From: Arthrobacter pullicola
GTDB lineage: Bacteria; Actinomycetota; Actinomycetes; Actinomycetales; Micrococcaceae
Assembly: GCF_014836875.1 (NCBI RefSeq)
Contig: NZ_JACSQC010000003.1
Location: 387,769 to 451,768 of the forward strand
Length of the DNA stretch: 64,000 nt
Direction: 5' to 3'
Shown: one piece after another, positions 10,302-18,777 of the stretch
How positions within the stretch are numbered: the first letter of the stretch is position 1
Layout of the letters: the number at the start of each line of letters is the position of its first letter
Notes under the pieces: generated by a model
Seen by the model: the letters and a program-made list of their open reading frames with translations, nothing else
Told to the model about the DNA's origin: nothing
The model's database searches: none
Position numbers and translations under genes: made by a program

Positions 10302-10315
10302 AGAGAGCGCTCTCT
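10302..10315. promoter_or_regulatory. LacI/CebR-like operator O1
   Basis: AGAGAGCGCTCTCT is a perfect 14-bp palindrome with the central CG typical of LacI-family operators, and it overlaps the first base of the putative -35 box. It resembles the 14-bp CebR operator of Streptomyces (TGGGAGCGCTCCCA), which also has AGCGCT at the centre. Confidence 0.85.
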
Positions 10316-10343
10316 TGACAGTGAAGCCCGTCACACCTAGGCT
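10315..10343 (+). promoter_or_regulatory. Sigma70-type promoter of the beta-glucoside operon
   Basis: TTGACA (10315-10320) and TAGGCT (10338-10343) are separated by 17 bp. The -35 hexamer touches operator O1, and operator O2 begins 11 bp after the -10 hexamer, around the expected transcription start. A repressor bound at either site should block RNA polymerase. Confidence 0.75.
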
Positions 10344-10354
10344 CTCAGCAACAT

Positions 10355-10370
10355 CAGAGAGCGCTCTCTG
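10355..10370. promoter_or_regulatory. LacI/CebR-like operator O2
   Basis: CAGAGAGCGCTCTCTG is a perfect 16-bp palindrome identical to O1 over its 14-bp core. The centres of O1 and O2 are 54 bp apart. O2 covers or just follows the predicted start of transcription of the sugar operon. The leader from here to the first gene is about 140 nt and shows no other strong element. Confidence 0.88.
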
Positions 10371-10510
10371 GGCGGTTCGGCAGCTTGGACCGCGACGGGC
10401 TCTTTGGATAGATCCACAGTTAGCGTCCCGTCCCAGGACAAGCCCAGTTACCACTCGGCACGGTCCTCCCCCGGGATATGAACCGGCAAGACACACACAA
10501 AGGAGTGACC

Positions 10511-11833
10511 GTGAAAAAGTTCCGACATTCAGCAGCTGTGGTGGCAGGTGCTGCGGCAGTTGCCCTGCTCGCCGCCGGCTGCGGAGGCAGCAGCGGCAAC
10601 AGCAGCGAGCCCGCCTCGGAGAACAACCCGATTGAACTCTCCGTCACCACGTTCGGCACCTTCGGGTACGAAGATCTCTATGGGGAATACGAAGACGCCA
10701 ACCCGGGCATCACCATCAAGGCCAACAACATCGACACCGGCGGCAACGCACGGACCGACCTTTTCACGAAGCTCGCCGCCGGCTCAGGCGTCAGCGACGT
10801 GGTGGCCATCGAAGAGGGCTGGCTCGGCGCCATCATGGAGGTCTCGGACAAGTTCGTGGACCTGAATGAATATGGCGCAGAGGACATCAAGGACAACTGG
10901 GTCGATTGGAAGTACAAGCAGGGCACCGATCCTGATGGCCGCGTCATCGGCTACGGCACCGACATTGGACCGCAGGGCATCTGCTACAACGGTGACCTGT
11001 TCGAAGCCGCGGGGCTGCCGAGTGACCGCGACGCCGTCGCCGAACTCCTGGGCGGAGCAGACGCCACGTGGGAGAAGTACTTCGAGGTCGGTAACCAGTA
11101 CAAGGATGCCAGCGGAAAAGCCTGGTTCGACCAGGCTGGCTTCGTGTGGAACTCCATGGTGAATCAGATGGAGGAGGGCTACTACACGAAGGACGGTGAG
11201 CTGAACATCGAGGGCAATGATGCGATGATCGCCAACTTCAAGATGCTCTCCGGCTCGATTGATGACGGCCTGTCTGCGAACCAGGAAGAGTGGAAGTGGA
11301 ACAACGGACAGTCCTTCCTCGACGGCACTTTCGCCACCATGGTCTGCCCCGGCTGGATGCTCGGAAATATCCAGGGCGGCATTGAAACCGCAGGCGGCTC
11401 CACCGACAGCGGCTGGGACTTTGCAGATGTGTTCCCCGGCGGTGCGTCAAACTGGGGCGGTGCTTTCCTCTCGGTGCCGGAAACCTCGGACCACAAGGAG
11501 GAAGCTGCCAAGCTCGCCGCCTGGCTGACGGACCCCCAGCAGCAGATCAAGCAGTCCGCAGCAGCGGGCAACTTCCCCAGCACCCTTGAGGCGCAGGAAC
11601 AGCTTGCCTCTGATGCAACTCCGAACGAGTGGTTCAACGACGCCCCCACCGGAGCCATCCTGGCCTCGCGCGCCGAAGGCGTAGAGGCCCAGTTCAAGGG
11701 GCCGGACGATTCAGTCATCCAGGAGAAAGTCTTTGGCCCGGCCATCGATGACATGGAGACAGGTACCGCGAACGCGGACCAGGCATGGGAGAAGGCACTG
11801 CAGCTCCTCAACGACCTGGTCATCAACAACTAG
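10511..11833 (+). CDS. ABC transporter substrate-binding lipoprotein for beta-glucosides (CebE-like)
   Basis: A 440-residue family 1 extracellular solute-binding protein. The N-terminus is a lipoprotein signal (KKFRH, then a hydrophobic core) ending in the lipobox LLAAGC, with the acylated Cys at about residue 24. The mature protein has the usual features of sugar-binding lipoproteins: DLFTKLAAGSGVSDVVAIEE near the N-lobe and GQSFLDGTFATMVCPGWML in the C-lobe. The GTG at 10511 was chosen because AGGAG lies 5 nt upstream and it starts exactly at the signal peptide. It is the first gene of an operon with two permeases and a beta-glucosidase, so a short beta-glucoside such as cellobiose is the likely ligand. 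Confidence 0.92.
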   Translation: MKKFRHSAAVVAGAAAVALLAAGCGGSSGNSSEPASENNPIELSVTTFGTFGYEDLYGEYEDANPGITIKANNIDTGGNARTDLFTKLAAGSGVSDVVAIEEGWLGAIMEVSDKFVDLNEYGAEDIKDNWVDWKYKQGTDPDGRVIGYGTDIGPQGICYNGDLFEAAGLPSDRDAVAELLGGADATWEKYFEVGNQYKDASGKAWFDQAGFVWNSMVNQMEEGYYTKDGELNIEGNDAMIANFKMLSGSIDDGLSANQEEWKWNNGQSFLDGTFATMVCPGWMLGNIQGGIETAGGSTDSGWDFADVFPGGASNWGGAFLSVPETSDHKEEAAKLAAWLTDPQQQIKQSAAAGNFPSTLEAQEQLASDATPNEWFNDAPTGAILASRAEGVEAQFKGPDDSVIQEKVFGPAIDDMETGTANADQAWEKALQLLNDLVINN

Positions 11834-11844
11834 CAGCACCGCAC

Positions 11845-11870
11845 GCGGGGCCTCCTTCGGGGGGCCCCGC
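11845..11870 (+). terminator. Intercistronic UUCG-loop hairpin (attenuator) after the binding-protein gene
   Basis: GCGGGGCCTCC and GGGGGCCCCGC pair over 11 bp with one U-G wobble, closed by a TTCG tetraloop. It lies 12 nt after the stop of the binding-protein gene and before the permease genes. There is no T-run. Such a hairpin is likely to stabilise the upstream message or partly stop transcription, giving more binding protein than permease. Confidence 0.7.
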
Positions 11871-11890
11871 CCGGAGCACGGGAGTCTGCC

Positions 11891-12877
11891 ATGACCGCCA
11901 CACTGAACCGGCCTGTCCAGAAGAAACCGGTTAAGCCGCGGAAAACGTTCCGCCAACGCCTTTCCAAATGGGATATGAAGGCGTCCCCTTACCTCTACAT
12001 TTCACCGTTCTTTATTCTCTTCGGCATTACCGGCCTGTTCCCCCTGGTATATACCTTCTGGGTATCCCTGCACGAATGGCACCTGCTCAAGGGACAGGGT
12101 GACTTTGTCGGGCTGCAGAATTTCGCCAGCGTGCTGGGCGACACCCGATTCTGGGGCTCGCTCTTCAACACTTTTTCGATTTTCCTCCTCTCCGCGGTTC
12201 CCCAGCTGGTAGTTGCGGTGTTCCTGGCGGCCATCCTTGACCAGCATCTGCGGGCCAAGACGTTCTGGCGTATGTCGGTGCTGCTGCCCTACGTTGTCAC
12301 GCCCGTGGCGGTGGCGCTGATCTTCTCCAAGATGTTCTCCGAGGAGAACGGCCTGCTCAACAATCTGCTGGGCAACTTCGGCGTCGATCCGATTATGTGG
12401 CAGAACGGCACGTTGCCCAGTCACATTGCGATTGCCACCATGGTCAACTGGCGATGGACCGGCTACAACGCACTGATCCTGCTGGCCGCCATGCAGGCCG
12501 TCCCCCGCGATCTGTACGAATCGGCAGCGATCGACGGCGCCGGCGCCTTCCGGCGGTTCTTCAGCATCACACTGCCGAGTATCCGCCCCACCATGATCTT
12601 CGTGATCATTACTGCCACCATCGGCGGCCTGCAGATCTTTGCTGAGCCCAAGCTGTTCGACCCGGTCAATGCCGGCGGTATCCAAGGCCAGTTCCAGACG
12701 ACAGTGCTGTTCCTGTGGGATATGGGCTTCCAGAGACAGAACTTTGGCAAGGCCTCAGCCGTGGCCTGGCTGCTGTTCCTGATCATTGTGCTGGTGGGCA
12801 TGGTCAACTTCCTTATTTCCAAGCGGATCGCCACCGGGGATTCCCAGCGGCCACGTGCCTCAAGGAGAAAGTCATGA
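11891..12877 (+). CDS. Sugar ABC transporter permease (MalF/CebF-like)
   Basis: A 328-residue permease with six predicted transmembrane segments, the first at about residues 36-60 (YLYISPFFILFGITGLFPLV). The EAA loop that contacts the ATPase reads DLYESAAIDGAGAFRRFFSI, followed by LPSIRPT. It belongs to the MalF-type subgroup of carbohydrate uptake (CUT1) transporters. The ATG has GGGAG upstream. It overlaps the next permease gene by 4 nt (ATGA). No ATPase gene is present in the operon. In actinobacteria such systems are usually energised by a shared MsiK-type ATPase encoded elsewhere. Confidence 0.93.
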   Translation: MTATLNRPVQKKPVKPRKTFRQRLSKWDMKASPYLYISPFFILFGITGLFPLVYTFWVSLHEWHLLKGQGDFVGLQNFASVLGDTRFWGSLFNTFSIFLLSAVPQLVVAVFLAAILDQHLRAKTFWRMSVLLPYVVTPVAVALIFSKMFSEENGLLNNLLGNFGVDPIMWQNGTLPSHIAIATMVNWRWTGYNALILLAAMQAVPRDLYESAAIDGAGAFRRFFSITLPSIRPTMIFVIITATIGGLQIFAEPKLFDPVNAGGIQGQFQTTVLFLWDMGFQRQNFGKASAVAWLLFLIIVLVGMVNFLISKRIATGDSQRPRASRRKS

Positions 12878-13788
12878 GTGTCCTACAGCGAGCCCGGGCA
12901 ATCCCAGGAACCGGGACGGGGTCAGGGGCCGGGAAGCCGATCCGCAAACGGCGCACGGGGCAGTCCTTCGGCAGCGGCCGTCGTCCCGGGTTCCTGACCT
13001 ACGGGATCCTCCTGGTTTTCCTGTTCTGCTCCGCCTACCCTCTCTGGTGGTCAGTTCTCATTGGCAGTAACGGAAATCCCGCGCTTGGGCAGGAATGGCC
13101 TCCCCTCCTGCCGGGCGGAAGGTTCTGGAGCAACGTCGCCGAGGTCGTAAACACCGTGCCGTTCTGGCAGGCGCTCGCCAACAGCCTGATTATTTCCGGC
13201 ACCATAACCGTCTCCGTGGTGATTTTCTCCACGCTGGCAGGCTACGCCTTTGCAAAGCTCAGGTTCAGGGGACGGGGGGTCCTCATGGTGGCGGTCATTG
13301 CCACCATGGCCATCCCCACGCAGCTTGGCATCATTCCGCTGTTCATGGTGATGCAGAAACTCGGCTGGACCGGTGAACTGGGCGCGGTGATCGTACCCGG
13401 GCTGGTGACCGCTTTCGGCGTGTTCTTTATGCGCCAGTACCTGGTGGATGTCATCCCCGATGAACTGATCGAATCCGCCCGGATGGACGGTGCCAGCATG
13501 CTTGGAACCTTCCGGCATGTGGCTCTGCCGGCGGCGCGGCCCGCCATGGCCATCCTGGGGCTGTTCACCTTTATGACGGCGTGGACCGACTTTATGTGGC
13601 CCATGCTCGTGCTGGCAGACAATCCGACTCTGCAGGTGGCACTCAGCCAGCTGCAGTCGGCCCGCTACGTGGACTATTCAATCGTCCTGACCGGTGCCGT
13701 GCTGGCAACAGTTCCGCTGCTGATTCTCTTCGTGGCAGCGGGCAAACAACTTATTTCAGGAATTATGCAGGGAGCAGTGAAGGGCTAA
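12874..13788 (+). CDS. Sugar ABC transporter permease (MalG/CebG-like)
   Basis: A 304-residue permease with about six transmembrane segments. Its N-terminus is a basic cytoplasmic extension (GKPIRKRRTGQSFGSGRR). The EAA motif reads ELIESARMDGASMLGTFRHV, followed by ALPAARPA, typical of the MalG-type second permease of CUT1 systems. A frame continues upstream to 12715, but the ATG at 12874 is preceded by AAGGAGA and overlaps the MalF-like stop, so it is the start. Its stop (TAA) shares one base with the ATG of the beta-glucosidase. It works as a heterodimer with the preceding permease. Confidence 0.93.
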   Translation: MSVLQRARAIPGTGTGSGAGKPIRKRRTGQSFGSGRRPGFLTYGILLVFLFCSAYPLWWSVLIGSNGNPALGQEWPPLLPGGRFWSNVAEVVNTVPFWQALANSLIISGTITVSVVIFSTLAGYAFAKLRFRGRGVLMVAVIATMAIPTQLGIIPLFMVMQKLGWTGELGAVIVPGLVTAFGVFFMRQYLVDVIPDELIESARMDGASMLGTFRHVALPAARPAMAILGLFTFMTAWTDFMWPMLVLADNPTLQVALSQLQSARYVDYSIVLTGAVLATVPLLILFVAAGKQLISGIMQGAVKG

Positions 13789-15245
13789 TGACGAAGAACA
13801 CCCCCACCACAGACAATTTTCCGCCTGGCTTCATCTGGGGATCGGCCACGGCCGCAGCCCAGGTGGAGGGCGCAGCCTGGGAAGACGGCAAGGAAGACTC
13901 GGTATGGGACGCCTTTGCCCGCATCCCCGGCAATGTGCTCAACGGAGACACCCCCGCCACCGCGGTTGACCACTACCACCGGATGCCGCAGGACGTTGCC
14001 TTGATGAAGCAGCTCGGCCTGGATTCCTACCGGTTCTCCACCAGCTGGGCGCGGATCCGTCCGGGCGGACGGGATGTCAATCCCAAGGGCCTGGACTTCT
14101 ATTCGCGTCTGGTGGACGAGCTGCTGGAGGCCGGGATCCTTCCCTGGCTGACCCTCTACCACTGGGACCTGCCCCAGGGACTCGAGGATGCCGGCGGCTG
14201 GGCGAACCGGGACACGGCGTACCGGTTCGCGGAGTATGCACAGGACGTTTACGCTGCACTCGGCGACCGGGTCCGGCACTGGACGACGTTCAACGAGCCG
14301 TTCTGCTCCTCCCTGCTGGGGTACGGATCAGGGGTTCATGCCCCCGGGCGGCAGGACCCCCGGGCCGCCGTCGCCGCTGTCCACCATCAGCATTTGGCAC
14401 ATGGAATGGCGGTCACGGAACTGCGGGAGCTCGGTGCCGAGCAGATCGGCATAACGCTGAACCTCAGCAACTCCATCCCCCGGGATCCTGCAGACCCCGT
14501 GGACCGCGAGGCAGCGCGTCTCTTCGACTCCCTGCAGAACCGGATCTTCCTGGAACCGATCCTTCGCGGCGCGTACCCCGAGGACTCGCTCAAGGACCTG
14601 GAGCCCTTTGGGCTTCATGACCTGATCCGGCCCGGCGACATGGAGACCATCGGCGCACCTATCGATTTCCTGGGCGTCAACCACTATCACGACGATCTGA
14701 TCAGCGGCCACCCGGATACGTCCGGGGCCGACGGACACGGCGGCGGCGGCGCCCGCCCGAAGGCCTCCCCCTGGGTCGGCGCCGAGCACATCACGTTCCC
14801 TTCACGCGGCCTGCCGCGGACAGCGATGAACTGGGAAGTGAACCCTGACGGGCTGCGGAAACTCCTGGTGCGCCTCAGCCAGGAGTACCCGGAGCTGCCG
14901 CCGCTCTACATCACCGAGAACGGCGCCGCCTACGACGACGTCGTCAGCGGTGAAGGCACCGTGCCTGATGCCGACCGCACCCGGTTCATCCTCGATCACG
15001 TCCAAGCGGTCGGTGCTGCGATCGAACAGGGCGCTGACGTCCGGGGTTACTTCGTCTGGTCCCTGCTGGACAACTTCGAATGGTCCTGGGGCTATGAGAA
15101 GCGTTTCGGCATCATTCATGTGGACTACCAGACGCAGGTCCGCACCATTAAGGACAGCGGCCTGGCGTACAGCCGTTTTGCTGCTGCCGCCCGGAACGGA
15201 AACTCGCCGGTGCCGGAAGTGCCGGCTGCAGCGCCGGTCGGCTGA
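13788..15245 (+). CDS. GH1 family beta-glucosidase
   Basis: A 485-residue glycoside hydrolase family 1 enzyme. Family landmarks are FPPGFIWGSATAAAQVEGA at the N-terminus, the acid/base Glu in HWTTFNEPF, and the nucleophile Glu in LYITENGAAYDD. The C-terminal aglycone region has GYFVWSLLDNFEWSWGYEKR. It has no signal peptide, so it would hydrolyse imported beta-glucosides such as cellobiose in the cytoplasm. The ATG at 13788 overlaps the permease stop by one base, and the longer upstream frame is just read-through of the permease region. Gene order resembles cebEFG-bglC of Streptomyces. Confidence 0.95.
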   Translation: MTKNTPTTDNFPPGFIWGSATAAAQVEGAAWEDGKEDSVWDAFARIPGNVLNGDTPATAVDHYHRMPQDVALMKQLGLDSYRFSTSWARIRPGGRDVNPKGLDFYSRLVDELLEAGILPWLTLYHWDLPQGLEDAGGWANRDTAYRFAEYAQDVYAALGDRVRHWTTFNEPFCSSLLGYGSGVHAPGRQDPRAAVAAVHHQHLAHGMAVTELRELGAEQIGITLNLSNSIPRDPADPVDREAARLFDSLQNRIFLEPILRGAYPEDSLKDLEPFGLHDLIRPGDMETIGAPIDFLGVNHYHDDLISGHPDTSGADGHGGGGARPKASPWVGAEHITFPSRGLPRTAMNWEVNPDGLRKLLVRLSQEYPELPPLYITENGAAYDDVVSGEGTVPDADRTRFILDHVQAVGAAIEQGADVRGYFVWSLLDNFEWSWGYEKRFGIIHVDYQTQVRTIKDSGLAYSRFAAAARNGNSPVPEVPAAAPVG

Positions 15246-15303
15246 ATGAAACTAGACTGGAAACCCCGGCCCGGCCCGGGACGAGGGGAACGGATTTCGG
15301 TAC

Positions 15304-16335
15304 ATGGAGACCACGGTGGGTATTGAAACCGGCCAATCGCGGCCAGCGCCGACACTGGAGATGGTGGCGGCGCTGGCCGGTGTGTCACGGGCGACAGTCT
15401 CACGCGTAGTGAACGGTTCGACGTCGGTGGCCCCGGAACTGGCGCAGAGCGTTGAGCAGGCAGTGCGTGCGCTGAACTACGTTCCCAACCGCGCTGCCCG
15501 GACGCTGGCCAGCAGACGAACGTACACGATCACCCTGCTGGTCCCCGAGTCGACCTCCAAGGTGTTCGCTGATCCGTTCTTTGCGACCGTTGTCGAGGGC
15601 GTGGCCAAGTACCTGAACTCCACCGAGTACATGCTGAACATGGTGACCTCTTCGGAAGCGGACCCGGGCAAGACCCAGCGGTACCTGATGGGCGGGAACG
15701 TGGACGGCGTCCTGGTGGTTTCCCACCACAGCGGCGATCATTCCTGGGAACACCTCAATGACGCGCTGCCGATTGTGTTCGCAGGACGGCCGCTGCTCAA
15801 CGCCAGTGACAGCTACTACGTTGAGGTGGACAACGAAGAGGGAGCGCTGGCAGCTGTCCAGCGCCTCATCACCACCGGGCGCCGAAACATAGCGACGATC
15901 GCAGGCCCCCAGGACATGCCGCCGGGCGTGGACCGGCTGGCCGGCTGGCGGTCCGGGCTGGCGGCTGCGGGGCTGGATGATGCCCTCGTTGAATACGGTG
16001 ATTTCACCGTTGCTTCCGGCGAAGCTGCCATGCGGCGGCTGCTGGCGCGCGGGAAACCGCTGGACGGGCTGTTCGCGGCGAACGACCAGATGGCTGCCGG
16101 TGCCCACGCCGTCATCCAGGAGCATGGGCTGCGGATCCCTGAGGATATCGCCGTCGTTGGTTTTGACGATGATCTCTTCGCGACCAGTGTCTCCCCTGCA
16201 TTAACCACGGTGCACCATCCCATCTCGGACCTGGGCGAGAAGATGGCACACATGCTGGTCGAACTGATCGAGGGGCGCCCGGCGCACCGCGTGTGCCGGC
16301 TGCCCACCTCGCTGGTGGTACGGGACTCCGCCTAG
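15304..16335 (+). CDS. LacI family transcriptional regulator (CebR-like)
   Basis: A 343-residue LacI-family repressor. The N-terminal helix-turn-helix is at about residues 17-40 (TLEMVAALAGVSRATVSRVV), followed by the hinge helix (ALNYVPNRAARTLASRR). The rest is a periplasmic-binding-protein-like effector domain, with FAANDQMAAGA and VGFDDDLFA as conserved segments. It follows the beta-glucosidase gene on the same strand. The spacer has a TAGACT -10-like hexamer at 15253-15258 but no operator copy, so it may be transcribed both from the operon and from its own promoter. The two palindromes at 10302 and 10355 are its likely targets, and a beta-glucoside the likely inducer. Confidence 0.92.
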   Translation: METTVGIETGQSRPAPTLEMVAALAGVSRATVSRVVNGSTSVAPELAQSVEQAVRALNYVPNRAARTLASRRTYTITLLVPESTSKVFADPFFATVVEGVAKYLNSTEYMLNMVTSSEADPGKTQRYLMGGNVDGVLVVSHHSGDHSWEHLNDALPIVFAGRPLLNASDSYYVEVDNEEGALAAVQRLITTGRRNIATIAGPQDMPPGVDRLAGWRSGLAAAGLDDALVEYGDFTVASGEAAMRRLLARGKPLDGLFAANDQMAAGAHAVIQEHGLRIPEDIAVVGFDDDLFATSVSPALTTVHHPISDLGEKMAHMLVELIEGRPAHRVCRLPTSLVVRDSA

Positions 16336-16406
16336 CGCTCCCCTGCGGCGGGCCGTCGGGTTCTGCCCGGCGGTCCGCCGACAGGAATGCCGGCAGGTAT
16401 GCCCAT

Positions 16407-16438
16407 TCCCTGGCAGGCTGCGTATGGCCTGCCAGGGA
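16407..16438 (+). terminator. Hairpin terminator after the LacI gene
   Basis: TCCCTGGCAGGC (16407-16418) and GCCTGCCAGGGA (16427-16438) form a perfect 12-bp stem with an 8-nt loop. It lies between convergent genes and could serve both. The right arm is also the beginning of the 16-bp tandem array that follows. Confidence 0.65.
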
Positions 16439-16492
16439 TCAGTCTTGTCAGGGGACAGTCCTGCCAGGGTTTAGTCCTGCCAGGATTTAGTG
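16429..16492. repeat. Four tandem 16-bp repeats
   Basis: Four adjacent 16-bp units occupy 16429-16444, 16445-16460, 16461-16476 and 16477-16492. They read CTGCCAGGGATCAGTC, TTGTCAGGGGACAGTC, CTGCCAGGGTTTAGTC and CTGCCAGGATTTAGTG. The core CTGCCAGG...AGTC is preserved. The last unit overlaps the stop codon of the convergent minus-strand gene. The spacing is uniform and there are no spacers, so it is not a CRISPR. Confidence 0.88.
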
Positions 16493-17191
16493 GAGCGCCG
16501 TTATGCCGGTGTAGTCCTCATTCGCATAGCGGATGCTGCTCCGGTTACGGAGAGCCCAGTTCTCTTCCAGCTCCCGCAGGCCCTCTTCATGCACGGCAGC
16601 ACCGGGCTCATAGTGCCAGATGAGTTCCACTGCCGCTGCCTGGGCCGCGGCGTACCACACGGTCCGGCAGGTGTACTTGGGGTCGGAGAACACGCCCTTC
16701 CACAGCGGGCTGGTGCGCCGCTTCAGGAACCGGCCGCCCAGCAGGAGAAGCCCGACCGACAAGGCCCACCAGACCAGCAGGGCCGGATAGCCGATCAGGT
16801 TGACACCGAGGGCCAGGATCCCGGCAAAGGTCAGCGCGGCACCTCCGACGCGCAGCCACGGAGCCAGGGTAGCTGCGGGCCCGTCCGCAGCCCGGGCGAG
16901 GGCAAGCTGTTCCTTCCGCCATTCCCGGAACCGGCCCATATCCGCTGCCGCTTCAGACTTCGCGACAGCCTGGGCCGCTCGGAAGTAGTCCGGATAGGCT
17001 TCCTGCAGCGCTCCGACAGCGTCCTGCAGGGCGTCGAATTCGTCGAAGCTCAGCTCCATCTCCGCTTCCTCGACGCCGTTAACGAGGTTAGCCGCCTGAG
17101 GCGGGCGCAGCTGCCCGGCACCTGTCCTGGCCCGGCGCCGGATCTCTGCCTCCAGCTGCTCATCCGTGTCCGGCCTGTCCCGGTGCTGCAT
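16487..17191 (-). CDS. Conserved hypothetical membrane protein
   Basis: A 234-residue protein. The N-terminal half is charged and helical (ELSFDEFDALQDAVGALQEA, about residues 46-65). Two transmembrane segments follow at about residues 112-150 (GGAALTFAGILALGVNLIGY and ALLVWWALSVGLLLLGGRF). The C-terminal 75 residues are soluble and contain CRTVWYAAAQAAAVELIWHY and LRELEENWALRNRS. I recognise no family. The ATG has GGGGA upstream. Its stop lies inside the 16-bp repeat array. It sits downstream of rpsA on the same strand but beyond the strong rpsA terminator, so it is probably a separate unit. Confidence 0.72.
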   Translation of the reverse strand: MQHRDRPDTDEQLEAEIRRRARTGAGQLRPPQAANLVNGVEEAEMELSFDEFDALQDAVGALQEAYPDYFRAAQAVAKSEAAADMGRFREWRKEQLALARAADGPAATLAPWLRVGGAALTFAGILALGVNLIGYPALLVWWALSVGLLLLGGRFLKRRTSPLWKGVFSDPKYTCRTVWYAAAQAAAVELIWHYEPGAAVHEEGLRELEENWALRNRSSIRYANEDYTGITALH

Positions 17192-17240
17192 ACATCCCCC
17201 GTCTTATCGGTGTAGATTCCCAGCTCCCAGTATCAACGAA

Positions 17241-17274
17241 AAAGCGGGCCCCCACCGAAGTGGGGGCCCGCTTT
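17241..17274 (-). terminator. Strong intrinsic terminator of rpsA
   Basis: AAAGCGGGCCCCCAC (17241-17255) and GTGGGGGCCCGCTTT (17260-17274) form a perfect 15-bp stem. On the minus strand the loop is the very stable TTCG tetraloop, and the A/T base of the stem runs into TTTTTCG. It lies about 30 nt after the rpsA stop. Confidence 0.93.
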
Positions 17275-17304
17275 ACGTTGGCTTACGTCTACCGGGAACC
17301 GGTA

Positions 17305-18777
17305 TTAGTTGCCGGTCAGCTTCTCGCGCAGTGCGGCAAGTGCCTCATCCGATGCCAGGGTACCGGCAGCGGACTCGGATGCAGCGGGCTCGGAGGAGTA
17401 GCTGGCTGCGCTGGACTCAACGGAGTCCGATGCAGCAGCAACATCCTCGGAGTTGTGCTGGGCAACCTGCTTCTTGTGAGCTTCCCAGCGGGCCTGGGCG
17501 TCAGCGTACTGCTGCTCCCAAGCGGCACGCTGGGTCTCGTAACCTTCGAGCCATTCGTTGGACTCGGGGTCGAAGCCCTCCGGGTACTTGTAGTTGCCGG
17601 CTTCGTCGTACTCTGCGGCCATGCCGTACAGAGCCGGATCGAACTCGGTGCCTTCGGGGTCGACGCCCTCGTTCGCCTGCTTCAGCGACAGGGAGATGCG
17701 GCGGCGCTCGAGGTCGATGTCGATGACCTTGACGAACAGTTCATCCCCAACGGAGACAACCTGCTCGGCCAGCTCCACGTGGCGGACTGCCAGCTCGGAG
17801 ATGTGGACCAGGCCTTCGATGCCGTCTTCGACGCGAACGAACGCACCGAACGGAACCAGCTTGGTGACCTTACCCGGCACAACCTGGCCCAGGGCGTGGG
17901 TGCGGGCGAAGGTCTGCCACGGATCTTCCTGCGTAGCCTTCAGCGACAGGGAGACACGCTCGCGGTCGAGGTCAACTTCCAGAACCTCAACGGTGACTTC
18001 CTGGCCAACTTCAACGACCTCGGAGGGGTGGTCGATGTGCTTCCAGGACAGCTCGGAAACGTGGACGAGGCCGTCTACGCCGCCAAGGTCCACGAATGCA
18101 CCGAAGTTGACGATGGAGGAAACAACGCCCGGACGAACCTGGCCCTTTTCCAGCTTGTTGAGGAACGTGGAACGAACCTCGGACTGGGTCTGCTCGAGCC
18201 AGGCACGGCGGGACAGGACCACGTTGTTGCGGTTCTTGTCCAGCTCGATGATCTTGGCTTCGATCTGCTGGCCGATGTACGGAGCCAGGTCGCGGACGCG
18301 ACGCATCTCCACGAGGGATGCGGGCAGGAAGCCGCGCAGCCCGATGTCGAGGATAAGACCACCCTTGACAACCTCGATGACGGTACCGGTAACGACGCCG
18401 TCTTCTTCCTTGACCTTCTCGATGTCGCCCCAGGCGCGCTCGTACTGTGCGCGCTTCTTGGAGAGGATCAGACGGCCTTCTTTGTCTTCCTTGGTGAGAA
18501 CCAAAGCTTCAACCTGATCGCCAACGGAGACAACGTCTCCGGGATCAACGTCGTGCTTGATGGAAAGCTCACGCGAAGGGATGACACCCTCGGTCTTGTA
18601 ACCGATGTCGAGCAGGACCTCGTCGCGGTCGACCTTAACGACGGTACCTTCGACGAGATCTCCGTCGTTGAAGTACTTGATCGTTGCGTCGATTGCGGCG
18701 AGGAAGTCCTCGGCAGTACCGATGTCGTTGATCGCGACCTGCGGGGTACCGGACTTCTCGGTGGTGGTGATGGTCAT
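17305..18777 (-). CDS. rpsA: 30S ribosomal protein S1
   Basis: A 490-residue S1 protein, which helps recruit mRNA to the 30S subunit. Four S1 (OB-fold) domains follow one another at about residues 35-105, 122-190, 207-277 and 293-363. The second half shows the clearest copies (GVVSSIVNFGAFVDLGGVDG and GKVTKLVPFGAFVRVEDGIE). The C-terminal 125 residues are acidic and low in complexity (SSAASYSSEPAASESAAG), as in actinobacterial S1, which has four domains rather than the six of E. coli. The ATG at 18777 (MTITTTEK) is the conserved actinobacterial N-terminus, so the longer frame from 18828 is rejected. Confidence 0.97.
   Translation of the reverse strand: MTITTTEKSGTPQVAINDIGTAEDFLAAIDATIKYFNDGDLVEGTVVKVDRDEVLLDIGYKTEGVIPSRELSIKHDVDPGDVVSVGDQVEALVLTKEDKEGRLILSKKRAQYERAWGDIEKVKEEDGVVTGTVIEVVKGGLILDIGLRGFLPASLVEMRRVRDLAPYIGQQIEAKIIELDKNRNNVVLSRRAWLEQTQSEVRSTFLNKLEKGQVRPGVVSSIVNFGAFVDLGGVDGLVHVSELSWKHIDHPSEVVEVGQEVTVEVLEVDLDRERVSLSLKATQEDPWQTFARTHALGQVVPGKVTKLVPFGAFVRVEDGIEGLVHISELAVRHVELAEQVVSVGDELFVKVIDIDLERRRISLSLKQANEGVDPEGTEFDPALYGMAAEYDEAGNYKYPEGFDPESNEWLEGYETQRAAWEQQYADAQARWEAHKKQVAQHNSEDVAAASDSVESSAASYSSEPAASESAAGTLASDEALAALREKLTGN

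Noticed and set aside
16429..16492. CRISPR array
   Set aside because: The repeats are only 16 bp and directly adjacent, with no spacers and no cas genes.
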